From CAVQBP01 sp964448105 (lineage in GTDB: Bacteria; Bacteroidota; Ignavibacteria; Ignavibacteriales; Ignavibacteriaceae), in the NCBI GenBank assembly GCA_964448105.1, contig CAYUVK010000019.1, positions 1 to 57,069 on the forward strand: a stretch of 57,069 bases of DNA, given 5' to 3'. The notes under the pieces were generated by a model. That model was not told where the DNA came from. It saw nothing but the letters and a program-made list of their open reading frames with translations, and ran no database searches. Position 1 is the stretch's first letter. Each line of letters begins with the position of its first letter. This document shows positions 37,740 to 45,051 of the stretch, piece by piece. The position numbers were made by a program, and so were the translations under genes.

Positions 37740-37967
37740 CTACTCGTCAGAAGGTCTGGCTTCAATAAAAGCTTCTTCTTCAATTTTTGCTGTAGTAATG
37801 ATAATTCTATTCGGGCGGCAGCAGATTCTGCAGTCTTCGATAAAATCCTGTTTATCATCTACAGTTAAATCAACCCAAACAGTATTTTGAACTCCGCAGT
37901 ATTGACAAGTCCAAACCATATCTTCATCCGTATTCATTTCTTCTCCAATTATTAAATCTTTTCTCAA
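37740..37967 (-). CDS. CPXCG-type small zinc-ribbon protein
   Basis: 75 residues (a second in-frame ATG lies 10 codons in). Cys pairs C21-x2-C24 ('TCQYCGVQN') and C46-x2-C49/C50 ('EDCRICCRPNRI') match the CPXCG-motif cysteine-rich family, a presumed zinc ribbon found in many Gram-negatives, with the typical acidic end. The role of the family is unknown. It lies downstream of yajQ on the same strand, about 104 bases away, with a palindromic element between them. Confidence 0.8.
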   Translation of the reverse strand: MRKDLIIGEEMNTDEDMVWTCQYCGVQNTVWVDLTVDDKQDFIEDCRICCRPNRIIITTAKIEEEAFIEARPSDE

Positions 37968-38020
37968 TGCATACTGTAATTTATAATAAAAAAATTCTGA
38001 GTCAATAGCTGTTTAAAAAT

Positions 38021-38062
38021 AACCTTCAAGGTATTGTAAACAAATTGTTAATCTTGAAAGTT
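38021..38062. repeat. Degenerate copy of the AACCTTCGAGGTT-type palindrome
   Basis: AACCTTCAAGGT (38021-38032) and AATCTTGAAAGTT (38050-38062) face each other between yajQ and the CPXCG gene. They differ from the arms of the perfect element at 7593-7641 mainly by transitions, suggesting an older copy of the same repeat that has drifted. Confidence 0.45.
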
Positions 38063-38071
38063 GTCTAGATA

Positions 38072-38569
38072 TTATTTCATATTTACAAACTGAGTTGGGA
38101 AATCAAGCTCTGCTTCTTTTACCATTTTAATTACCGACTGCAGATCATCAATTTTTGCACCTTGAACTCTAATTTGCTCATCTTGAATTTGTGCATTCAC
38201 TTTAAGCTTTGAATCTTTAACCATTTTTGTAATTTTTTTAGCATTATCTTTTGAGATCCCGCTCTGCAGATTTATAAGCTGTTTTATTCTTCCCCCGGCA
38301 GCAGGTTCCGGTTCTTCCATTTTTAGAGCCTTTATAGAAATCCCTCTTCTTATAAATTTTGTTTGTAATATATCAATACTTGCTTTTAATGAATAATCAT
38401 CTTTTGTGTTTATAGAAATACTTTTTTCTTTTTTATTAAGCTCTATCGAGGTAGCCGAATCTTTTAAATCATAACGCTGGTGAATCTCCTTTAATGCTTG
38501 ATTAACAGCATTATCTGCTTCCTGTAAGTCTATTTCAGATACAATATCAAAAGAATGGTTTTGCGCCAT
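38072..38569 (-). CDS. yajQ: YajQ-family nucleotide-binding protein
   Basis: 165 residues from the ATG at 38569. A GTG two codons earlier is less likely because AGAGG sits at the right distance from the ATG. The start 'HSFDIVSEIDLQEADNAVNQ', the middle 'SKDNAKKITKMVKDSKLKV' and the end 'AELDFPTQFVNMK' are YajQ signatures: two ferredoxin-like folds in one chain. Members bind cyclic di-GMP or tRNA/nucleotides; in Xanthomonas a homolog senses cyclic di-GMP. What this one binds is not evident. Confidence 0.93.
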   Translation of the reverse strand: MAQNHSFDIVSEIDLQEADNAVNQALKEIHQRYDLKDSATSIELNKKEKSISINTKDDYSLKASIDILQTKFIRRGISIKALKMEEPEPAAGGRIKQLINLQSGISKDNAKKITKMVKDSKLKVNAQIQDEQIRVQGAKIDDLQSVIKMVKEAELDFPTQFVNMK

Positions 38570-38680
38570 GTTCACCTCTGCAGCATATTATTAATTTATT
38601 TTATAGAAAAGCTAAAATAATGGGATGATTTTGTCAAGAATAGAAAAATAAAAGATTCAAAAATTTATTTGGAAGATAAT

Positions 38681-38708
38681 GTAGAGACAAGTCGCGGCTT
38701 GTCCCTAC
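38681..38708. repeat. REP-like palindrome (GTAGAGACAAG...CTTGTCCCTAC)
   Basis: GTAGAGACAAG and CTTGTCCCTAC form an 11-bp stem with one mismatch around TCGCGG. This GTAGGGACA...TGTCCCTAC type is a common dispersed extragenic palindrome in many bacteria and archaea. It lies between yajQ and the restriction-gene remnant. The remainder of 38576-38808 shows nothing else. Confidence 0.7.
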
Positions 38709-38808
38709 AAATAGTACAGCAAATAAAATAATTTAATAGAAGACATTTGATTTAATTTTGTTAAAAGAATAAGTCGCAAAAAGACTTATAATAAAATGCG
38801 GGTTTTAA

Positions 38809-39272
38809 GTGTCTGCTCCTAAAAGAATTATAGAACTTGTCGGTCTTTTCGAAAGAAATATCAGTTCGTATAAATCCGGCATATATAATGAAACCCAGGT
38901 AAGAAATGAATTTATCAATCCTTTTTTCACAGAACTTGGCTGGGATGTTGAAAACAGAAAAGGTTATGCTGAAGCTTATAAAGATGTTATCCATGAATAT
39001 TCTCAAAAATGGCCGACTCTGTTGAAGCTGATTATTGCTTTAGGATTGGAGGAACAAGAAAATTTTTTATTGAAGCCAAAAAGCCAAGCGTTAACTTAAA
39101 AGATGATATTCATCCTGCATTTTGGCTTAGAAGATATGCCTGGTCGACAAAGCTGCCATACATACTCTGGATACCGTTCAAGCAAAAACAAATAGGCAGA
39201 TTAATTTACCAGTGGTTTAACTTAACTGAATCTGTACCTCAATTATATTTGAAAGGGAAGAATCTCTATTAA
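38809..39272 (+). pseudogene. Frameshifted 5' fragment of a restriction-modification (Eco57I/type I R-like) gene
   Basis: From a GTG at 38809 the frame reads 'IYNETQVRNEFINPFFTELG' and 'KGYAEAYKDVIHE', the N-terminal block of combined restriction-methylation proteins. It then slips by one base near 39005-39010; the other frame continues with 'ADSVEADYCFRIGGTRKFFIEAKKPSV' parts and 'DIHPAFWLRRYAWSTKLP', the expected nuclease-fold block (the Glu and Lys of 'EAKKP'). The frame ends at 39272, inside the 3' end of the oppositely oriented TonB receptor. The methyltransferase part, normally over 800 residues, is gone. The gene is dead. Confidence 0.82.
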
Positions 39273-40805
39273 CGGCTGGTTGTTTGTTTTATTCTCTCCA
39301 TAAGTGTATGAAACATCCGATTCAACATAATCACCATAATTAAAATGAAAATTTAATCCGGCAATAAGTGCATCAACATTTCCGAAGGTTTGATATTTTT
39401 GCATTCCAATTATTGCTGAAGAAAGATAAACATAGTTAAAAATGTATGATCCAAAGGCATCAACTCGGAAATTTGAAAAGTTAAATTCTGTTCTAAATGT
39501 AGTACGCACAGGTTCCTTAAGATTAGTATTGCCGCTCCAATATGGATTTCCCATTGGCCTTTTAAGTGCAACATAGAGTGCTTGTGTTTCCGGTGCTTCA
39601 GCAGTGATATCAATTTGACTGCCTAAAGTCATTAATTCCCCAATTACATAAGAATGAGAGATATTTAATCCAAATTGTGGAAACAACCTATTTTCTTTTG
39701 CATTACTATAAAGAACCCGGTAAAAAGTCATTATGTCTTTATTACCAATATCTGTATAAGAAATTCCAAGCCTGCCGCTAAAATTAAAACCGAGATAATT
39801 TGTTTTTTGGAAAAAATTTGCTGAGTAAGAATTTATTTTCGGTATCATATTATTGTATATTTGCATAGCACCGTTATTCATAATCATATTATTATCTGCG
39901 TTCCAATGCCGGTAATACAATTCAAAATTTTCTGAAACTAATCCCAGGGTTAAATTCTTTGTAGCGGTTTCCATAAACATTGGACTCACTCTTAAATCAT
40001 TATTCATTAAATGGTCTGTGTAATTAAGATATATTTTGTAATCCCTATATGATAGAGAAGCATTGTAAACTGTACTTTTTCTTTCATCCATCTGAAGATA
40101 AGGAAATGAGACATTTTCTGTGTACATGATGGAGCCTCCATATTTCCAATCGTCATTTACACCATAAAAGGACGCCTCGCCATATTGATATTTTGTGTCG
40201 TTTTTATATCCGTACAAATCTTTAAATGATTTATCATTGCAGGTTTTATATGGATACCCTTCGGCATACCTGAAAGAAATTCTGTTTTGGAATTTTTCAG
40301 CAGACAAAGCAAAATCCGTTTCGTCCGACTTTCCAAACAACATGCTTATGCTACTCTCTAAACTAAAATTTTCGGTAGGATTTGAACGGTGTATCGCTAT
40401 AACACCACCTAAACCTGATTGTAAATTTGCAGATGATTTTACAAGATCCATCGATTGAACGTCGATAGGATTAAAGCGTGAAATCGGGGCATCCATTCGC
40501 ATTGGACAGGCACTTTGGTAACGCTCTCCATCTAATACAACTGAATAATCACCTCTTTTCAAACCGTCAGCATATATATCTTGAGCAAGTGAAACTCCTT
40601 CTCTAACAAGGTTAAATCCTCCTAATTTGAGTACAGACCCTAGGTTATCCTGTTCAACCGGGAACTCACTCCTGTCAATTGAATACTTACGGCCTACAAC
40701 TGTAATTTCTTTTAATGTATATGTTTTTACAGAATCACTGCTTTGTCCGAATAAAGTAACACCAGTAAATAAAACTAATAAAGGAATAATGATTGGTCTT
40801 TTCAT
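39243..40805 (-). CDS. TonB-dependent receptor, copper-receptor-like, probably C-terminally truncated
   Basis: 520 residues. Signal peptide about 1-20 ('LFTGVTLFGQ'); plug domain about 30-160 beginning 'KTYTLKEITVVGR'; then barrel strands to the end. The plug contains 'SACPMRMDAP' with C100-x3-M104, the CxxxM copper-ligand pattern of OprC/NosA-type receptors, so copper is a plausible substrate. The frame stops at 'NQPLIEILPFQI', a segment that in full receptors is followed by several more barrel strands, and it does so where the restriction-gene remnant begins. A barrel missing its last strands would not insert properly, so it is likely non-functional. An upstream fragment of bacterioferritin on the other strand adds to signs of decay. 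Confidence 0.7.
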   Translation of the reverse strand: MKRPIIIPLLVLFTGVTLFGQSSDSVKTYTLKEITVVGRKYSIDRSEFPVEQDNLGSVLKLGGFNLVREGVSLAQDIYADGLKRGDYSVVLDGERYQSACPMRMDAPISRFNPIDVQSMDLVKSSANLQSGLGGVIAIHRSNPTENFSLESSISMLFGKSDETDFALSAEKFQNRISFRYAEGYPYKTCNDKSFKDLYGYKNDTKYQYGEASFYGVNDDWKYGGSIMYTENVSFPYLQMDERKSTVYNASLSYRDYKIYLNYTDHLMNNDLRVSPMFMETATKNLTLGLVSENFELYYRHWNADNNMIMNNGAMQIYNNMIPKINSYSANFFQKTNYLGFNFSGRLGISYTDIGNKDIMTFYRVLYSNAKENRLFPQFGLNISHSYVIGELMTLGSQIDITAEAPETQALYVALKRPMGNPYWSGNTNLKEPVRTTFRTEFNFSNFRVDAFGSYIFNYVYLSSAIIGMQKYQTFGNVDALIAGLNFHFNYGDYVESDVSYTYGENKTNNQPLIEILPFQI

Positions 40806-40947
40806 AATTTTCTGTCTATTGTTGGTGAAAGAAATGAAAGTAAATAATGTTCAAAAATATATACGAACAATATAGATGAAATGATTATATAACTAAGATA
40901 ATTTTTAATTTGTTTTCAGTCAAATGTTTGTTAAGTAAAAAAAATAA

Positions 40948-41133
40948 ACGGGAAAGATTGTTAAGGCTTATAACACTGCTATTGATTTAGCACGCGAAGT
41001 TTCAGATCAAGCTACTGTTGATTTGCTTACCAAAATACTAAATATGGAAGAGGGACATGTTGATTGGGCTGAAATGCAGCGGGATCAAATTGAGCAAATG
41101 GGAATAGAAAATTATTTAACTAATCAATCTTAA
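40948..41133 (+). pseudogene. bfr: 3' fragment of a bacterioferritin gene
   Basis: The 61-codon open frame gives 'YNTAIDLAREVSDQATVDLL', then 'ILNMEEGHVDWAEMQRDQIE' and 'GIENYLTNQS', matching the last third of bacterioferritin, including the ferroxidase-site 'EExH'. There is no start or upstream two thirds: a TAA lies in frame at 40945. No expression signals are seen. It is a remnant of an iron-storage gene cut by a deletion between it and the TonB receptor. The rest of the 40806-41294 interval holds only AT-rich sequence plus the dyad at 41175. Confidence 0.85.
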
Positions 41134-41174
41134 TACTGATAGCAGGTAACAGTTTTGTTAATTGAGATAAATAA

Positions 41175-41191
41175 TTTTAGTAATACTAAAA
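41175..41191. promoter_or_regulatory. Perfect TTTTAGTA-A-TACTAAAA dyad
   Basis: An 8-bp perfect inverted repeat with one central base, about 104 bases upstream of the His-rich membrane protein gene. Such short AT-rich dyads are typical of metal-responsive repressor sites, but AT-rich DNA also yields them by chance. An A-run follows on the right. Confidence 0.3.
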
Positions 41192-41294
41192 AAAAATTTC
41201 AACCTAATGGAGTAGCTATTTTTGATATAAAGTATTTGGATTGAAGAATAACTTTAATATCTTTATAAAGAAAAATGAACAATTTAACCTATAA

Positions 41295-41654
41295 ATGACC
41301 GATTATTTTAATAAATACACTAAGCAATATTCTTACATCTTCTTAGGTGCTTATTTATTTTTAATTTCCCTTACAATTTTTCATTACCATCACTATGATT
41401 TTCATCAAGGGGATTATAATTTAGAGCAGATTCCAGAGAGCCAAACTCCAAATCCATTCGATAAATTTTCTGATGTAAACGGCGAATGTATTGTTGCACA
41501 TTTTAGCAATACAATTGATAATATTAATTATGTTCCCGTTTTAAGTTCGGAAGCTGCAAATAGTGAAGTCTATCTTTCATTAAATAATGATAACAAAGTC
41601 CCCAAACGAGAATTCGGTTATAAACACCACCTCAGAGCTCCTCCTTCAAAATAG
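41295..41654 (+). CDS. His-rich single-span protein paired with a TonB receptor
   Basis: 119 residues. Residues about 13-30 form one membrane span, directly followed by a His/Asp/Tyr cluster (H30, H32, H33, H37; 'HYHHYDFHQGD') on the outer side. A lone Cys lies near 66 ('GECIVAH') and the chain ends 'HHLRAPPSK'. No family was recognised with confidence. His clustering and the adjacent receptor suggest metal handling in the periplasm. It precedes the TonB receptor by 184 bases that contain a hairpin and a promoter-like site, so they may not share one transcript. Confidence 0.6.
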   Translation: MTDYFNKYTKQYSYIFLGAYLFLISLTIFHYHHYDFHQGDYNLEQIPESQTPNPFDKFSDVNGECIVAHFSNTIDNINYVPVLSSEAANSEVYLSLNNDNKVPKREFGYKHHLRAPPSK

Positions 41655-41752
41655 ACCTATTCAAATAAATTTAATCCACAGAAGAATTTTCTAAACAAAA
41701 TCGAATTGTTGATTCCAACAATTTTGTTGTTTCCCGTTATTGTTATTTGTTT

Positions 41753-41782
41753 TTGACAAATCCGGTTGATGCAAAATAGATA
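41753..41782 (+). promoter_or_regulatory. Candidate sigma-70-like promoter of the TonB receptor
   Basis: TTGACA (41753-41758) and TAGATA (41777-41782) with an 18-base spacer, 56 bases before the ATG. An AATTGTTG-ATTC-CAACAATT hairpin (41704-41723) just upstream, followed by TTGTTGTTT, could terminate the preceding gene. Confidence 0.45.
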
Positions 41783-41838
41783 TTCTTCTGCATTGTACTG
41801 TAAAAAATATTTTAAAAATTCAGAAGGAGATTCTTTTT

Positions 41839-44235
41839 ATGTCTACACAAAGATTATTTAATTTGAAAAATAATTTATTCAAATTGAATACAATAATTCT
41901 TCTTATTGTTTTGGGATTTACTATAAACATTCATGCTTCACTCAATAAAAAAGGTAGAAATAAAAAAGTAGTTACAATCAATTATAAAATTACCGTAGTT
42001 GACTCAAGCCAGAGTACTCCGTTAGCATTTGTCGTACTAATTTTGAAAAAAGAGAATAAATTTGTTAACGTAAAAGAGACCGATCATTTCGGAATTGCAT
42101 CCTTCAATGATATTGAAGAAGGCAGCTACAATTTAACCGCACAATTAGTTGGATATAAGCAATACTCAATTCCTATTATAATTGATAAAGAACATGATAA
42201 CCTAAAAATACTTCTACTGCAAAATATAATTGGGCTGCAAGAGGTGGTGGTTACAGGGGAAAGAGAAGCTCATATGTCCAGTTTCATAGATTTAAAAACA
42301 GGTAATAAAACATTAGAACTACAGACATTTCACTCGTCACCTGATGCAAGGATGACATCAGTTATACGAGAAAATTTAGTTGGAGCAGTAAGAGCACCGA
42401 CCGGTGAAGTGCATATACGCGGGCAGCACGGTGAATATACTTATATAATTGATGGTATTCCCGTTCCACTGGGCGTATTCGGAGGATTGAATGAAGTTGT
42501 AGATCCTGGTATAATTAAAAATATTACTTTTTATACAGGCGGATTTCCTGCTGAATATGGAGGGCAGTCAGCTGCTATTATTGATGTTAGAAACCAGGTG
42601 CCGCCTGGAAAATTTCATTTAAACCTTTCCAGCTACGCGGGAAGCTATTTAACTTCAAACAATGAAAATCTTGGTCCTAATGTGGGTAGCTTTAAAGCAT
42701 TGAATTCGAATGGGCAGAGAGTTTCTTTTAGTGATCATATCGGGACTTTCGGTTATTTCTTTTCGGGTGCAAGACAAGAGACTGATCGCAGAATAGACCA
42801 GCCAGTTCCGGAGCTATTTAATGATCATGGATTTGATTATTTTCTTTATGGCAAGATGGATTATTTTTTAAGCTCAAATGATTACCTTACAACTAATTTA
42901 AACTACAGCAAGACCCAAACGCAGATTCCTTTCGATTCTGTTGAAGGAATTAATTATGATACCCAGGGAAGCTACAATTCATTCCAATCTCTTTCTTATT
43001 TTCATACTTTTTCAACAGAGACCGATAAGTCGAGTGATTTATTTGCAGGCTTATATGTTAGAGAAGGCGGTCTAACTTTTGGTACCAGTCCATATGACCA
43101 AACAATACAGTATTTAGGAACTGATACTACAACAGCATATACAGTTAACCAGGATAGAAGTTTTATTTCTTATGGCACACGTGTAAAATACAACGGTGAA
43201 CTCTCACATCATTTTGCTTTTGATATAGGACTTAATTTTAGTGCTACTAACGGTAAAGAAAAATTTCAGTTCAAGGACATTAACGGTAATGGACCAATAA
43301 TTAATACAAGTTTTAAAGGTTCCGATTTTAGTCTTTTCGGACAAACCAGCATTCATCCTTTTGAATGGACAAGAATTGAAGCCGGATTAAGATATGATCA
43401 CCATATAGCTCCAGTTATTGGACTTCAAACTCAACTAAATCCCCGGTTAAAAATCAGCTTTTTCCCAGGTGATTTTAGTACAATTTATTTAAGCTACGAC
43501 AGATTATTCATTCCTACTAATATTGAGGGTTTATCTTCAATTGCAACGGTTGAAGGTGATTCTGCCAGAGCCACACTTCCGGAAAAAGATAATTTATATG
43601 AAGCAGGTATTATTCATAACTTCCTTAACGGTTTTACCGGTAAACTGACTTACTTCCATAAAGATTCCTCTCCGGGTCTGGATGATGAGACTCTTGGTTC
43701 CAGCACGATCAGGGTAAATGTTAATATTAACCATGTTAAAATAAGTGGTATAGAATTGAGCTTAACATTCAGCAATCCTGAAACCCCTATTTCTGGATAT
43801 ATTAATACTTCGTTAATCCACGCTTATGGTACAGGTCCAGTTTCGGGAGGATTCCTTCCACCTGACAGTTCTACTGAACCATTTGATTTAGATCATGATG
43901 AAAGGTTAGCCGCAGTTGTCGGATTAAATTACCAGCCTAAAAATTGGTTTATTAATTTAGTAGGGATTTACGGAAGTGGTTTAGCAAACGGTAACGACAG
44001 TTATAATTTTAAGACCGGCTTATTTGATTTTAACCAGGGTGCGCATACAACTCCTTCATGGATATTTAATTTATCGGGTGGTTATAAATTTAATCTTGGA
44101 AGTAATACACTTGAACCTTCAATCTATATAACTAACTTGTTAGATCATGCACATTTAATTAAGGGAGCATTTTTCAGTGGTGCAAGCTTTGAAGAAAGAA
44201 GGAATGTAACCTTCAAGATAAGTTATCAAATGTAA
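41839..44235 (+). CDS. TonB-dependent outer-membrane receptor with carboxypeptidase-regulatory-like N-domain
   Basis: 798 residues. A signal segment (about 14-34) precedes a carboxypeptidase-regulatory-like beta domain (about 47-130, 'TPLAFVVLILKKENKFVNVK', 'LVGYKQYSIPI'). The plug domain starts 'GLQEVVVTGE' (about 133) and contains 'GEVHIRGQHGEYTYIIDGIP' and 'TGGFPAEYGGQSAAIIDV'. A 22-strand-type barrel fills the rest, ending 'RNVTFKISYQM' with a terminal hydrophobic residue, as intact barrels do. The substrate is not evident; the His-rich neighbour and the copper-type receptor remnant hint at a metal or metallophore. AGAAGGAGA gives a strong ribosome site, and a hairpin follows the stop. 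Confidence 0.88.
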   Translation: MSTQRLFNLKNNLFKLNTIILLIVLGFTINIHASLNKKGRNKKVVTINYKITVVDSSQSTPLAFVVLILKKENKFVNVKETDHFGIASFNDIEEGSYNLTAQLVGYKQYSIPIIIDKEHDNLKILLLQNIIGLQEVVVTGEREAHMSSFIDLKTGNKTLELQTFHSSPDARMTSVIRENLVGAVRAPTGEVHIRGQHGEYTYIIDGIPVPLGVFGGLNEVVDPGIIKNITFYTGGFPAEYGGQSAAIIDVRNQVPPGKFHLNLSSYAGSYLTSNNENLGPNVGSFKALNSNGQRVSFSDHIGTFGYFFSGARQETDRRIDQPVPELFNDHGFDYFLYGKMDYFLSSNDYLTTNLNYSKTQTQIPFDSVEGINYDTQGSYNSFQSLSYFHTFSTETDKSSDLFAGLYVREGGLTFGTSPYDQTIQYLGTDTTTAYTVNQDRSFISYGTRVKYNGELSHHFAFDIGLNFSATNGKEKFQFKDINGNGPIINTSFKGSDFSLFGQTSIHPFEWTRIEAGLRYDHHIAPVIGLQTQLNPRLKISFFPGDFSTIYLSYDRLFIPTNIEGLSSIATVEGDSARATLPEKDNLYEAGIIHNFLNGFTGKLTYFHKDSSPGLDDETLGSSTIRVNVNINHVKISGIELSLTFSNPETPISGYINTSLIHAYGTGPVSGGFLPPDSSTEPFDLDHDERLAAVVGLNYQPKNWFINLVGIYGSGLANGNDSYNFKTGLFDFNQGAHTTPSWIFNLSGGYKFNLGSNTLEPSIYITNLLDHAHLIKGAFFSGASFEERRNVTFKISYQM

Positions 44236-44252
44236 ACAATGACAAAAAAATA

Positions 44253-44280
44253 CCCGCTTCGTAAAGCAATACAAAGCGGG
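44253..44280 (-). terminator. Terminator (U-run on the minus strand)
   Basis: CCCGCTT (44253-44259) and AAGCGGG (44274-44280) form a GC-rich stem. Read on the minus strand it is followed by TATTTTTTT, so it fits the ArsC-family gene. The preceding A-run means it may also slow transcription from the receptor gene, whose stop is 17 bases to the left. Confidence 0.65.
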
Positions 44281-44446
44281 CACTTGTTCAACGTTATCCT
44301 TCTAATTAATAACTTGTAGTTATTTGGAAGGGATAGAAAAATAATTTTAAGTAGATATATAATCAAGGAATGAATTTATTTCATGATACAGAGCACATTG
44401 AAGTTCATATCCATGTGTAAGTTCAGTTAAAAAAAACTGATAATTT

Positions 44447-44797
44447 TTAAAATAGTTCATATATTTTCTCAGGAGGTCGTCCAAGTATAGCTTTATCTCC
44501 TAATTCTAAAATTGGTCTTTGAACAAGATCAGGATTCTTGATCATCAAATTTAAGATTTCTTCTTCGGAATAATTTTTATTTTTAATATCAAGGTCTTTA
44601 TAAGCCTTTTCATTTTTTCGCAGCAGCTCACTTGGTTTCATATTCATTTTTTTCAGCAAAGATCTCAGCTTATTTTTAGAAAAAGGTTCTATATAGTAGT
44701 TTACCTTTTCAAAATCGATTCCTTTTTCCATCAATGTTTTAGCTACTTTTCTGCATGTAGTGCATGTAGGTTATTCGTAAACAGTTAATTGTTTCAT
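44447..44797 (-). pseudogene. ArsC/Spx-family (thioredoxin-like) gene interrupted by an in-frame TAA at codon 9
   Basis: From the ATG at 44797 the frame reads 'MKQLTVYE', then TAA (44771-44773), then 'PTCTTCRKVAKTLMEKG' and on to the stop at 44447. The full frame would have 116 residues, normal for ArsC/YffB-like proteins, and the whole remainder is intact ('NYYIEPFSKNKLRSLL', 'KNPDLVQRPILELGDKAILG'). The catalytic C-x2-C block is just beyond the stop. Family members have a Tyr or Gly-type residue here, so one base change explains the stop. The next ATG (44734) would skip the Cys motif. It is a recent nonsense mutation or a sequencing error. Confidence 0.8.
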
Positions 44798-44932
44798 TCT
44801 ATTACCCTTACATTAAAATCAATAAATTGTAATTGAAGACTTAAAAATATAAAATATTCATAATAAGTTAACTATTAAGCAGTGCATAATTGAATGTATT
44901 GATTAAAGAAGTTCGAAGTTAAAGCTCACAGC

Positions 44933-44960
44933 TTTGCAGAAATGATATATTTGGTATAAT
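44933..44960 (+). promoter_or_regulatory. Candidate sigma-70-like promoter of metG
   Basis: A perfect TATAAT (44955-44960) lies 16 bases after TTTGCA (44933-44938). A small hairpin CACATT-TAAGG-AATGTG (44962-44978) sits at the presumed 5' end of a leader of about 85 bases before the TTG start. Confidence 0.45.
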
Positions 44961-45051
44961 TCACATTTAAGGAATGTGCCTTTTATATTTTTAATTACTT
45001 ACCAAAAAATCTTTATATTTAGAATTCATTTACACACAAAATGGTAAAAAT

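Noticed and set aside
38809..39272. Active restriction-modification defence system
   Set aside because: The frame is shifted and the methyltransferase and specificity parts are missing.
44771..44773. Recoding (selenocysteine or pyrrolysine) at the ArsC-family stop
   Set aside because: The codon is TAA, not TGA or TAG, and no downstream recoding hairpin is evident.
45041..45051. ATG at 45041 as metG start
   Set aside because: It is out of frame with the synthetase; TTG at 45052 directly precedes the conserved 'ILVTAALPYANG'.
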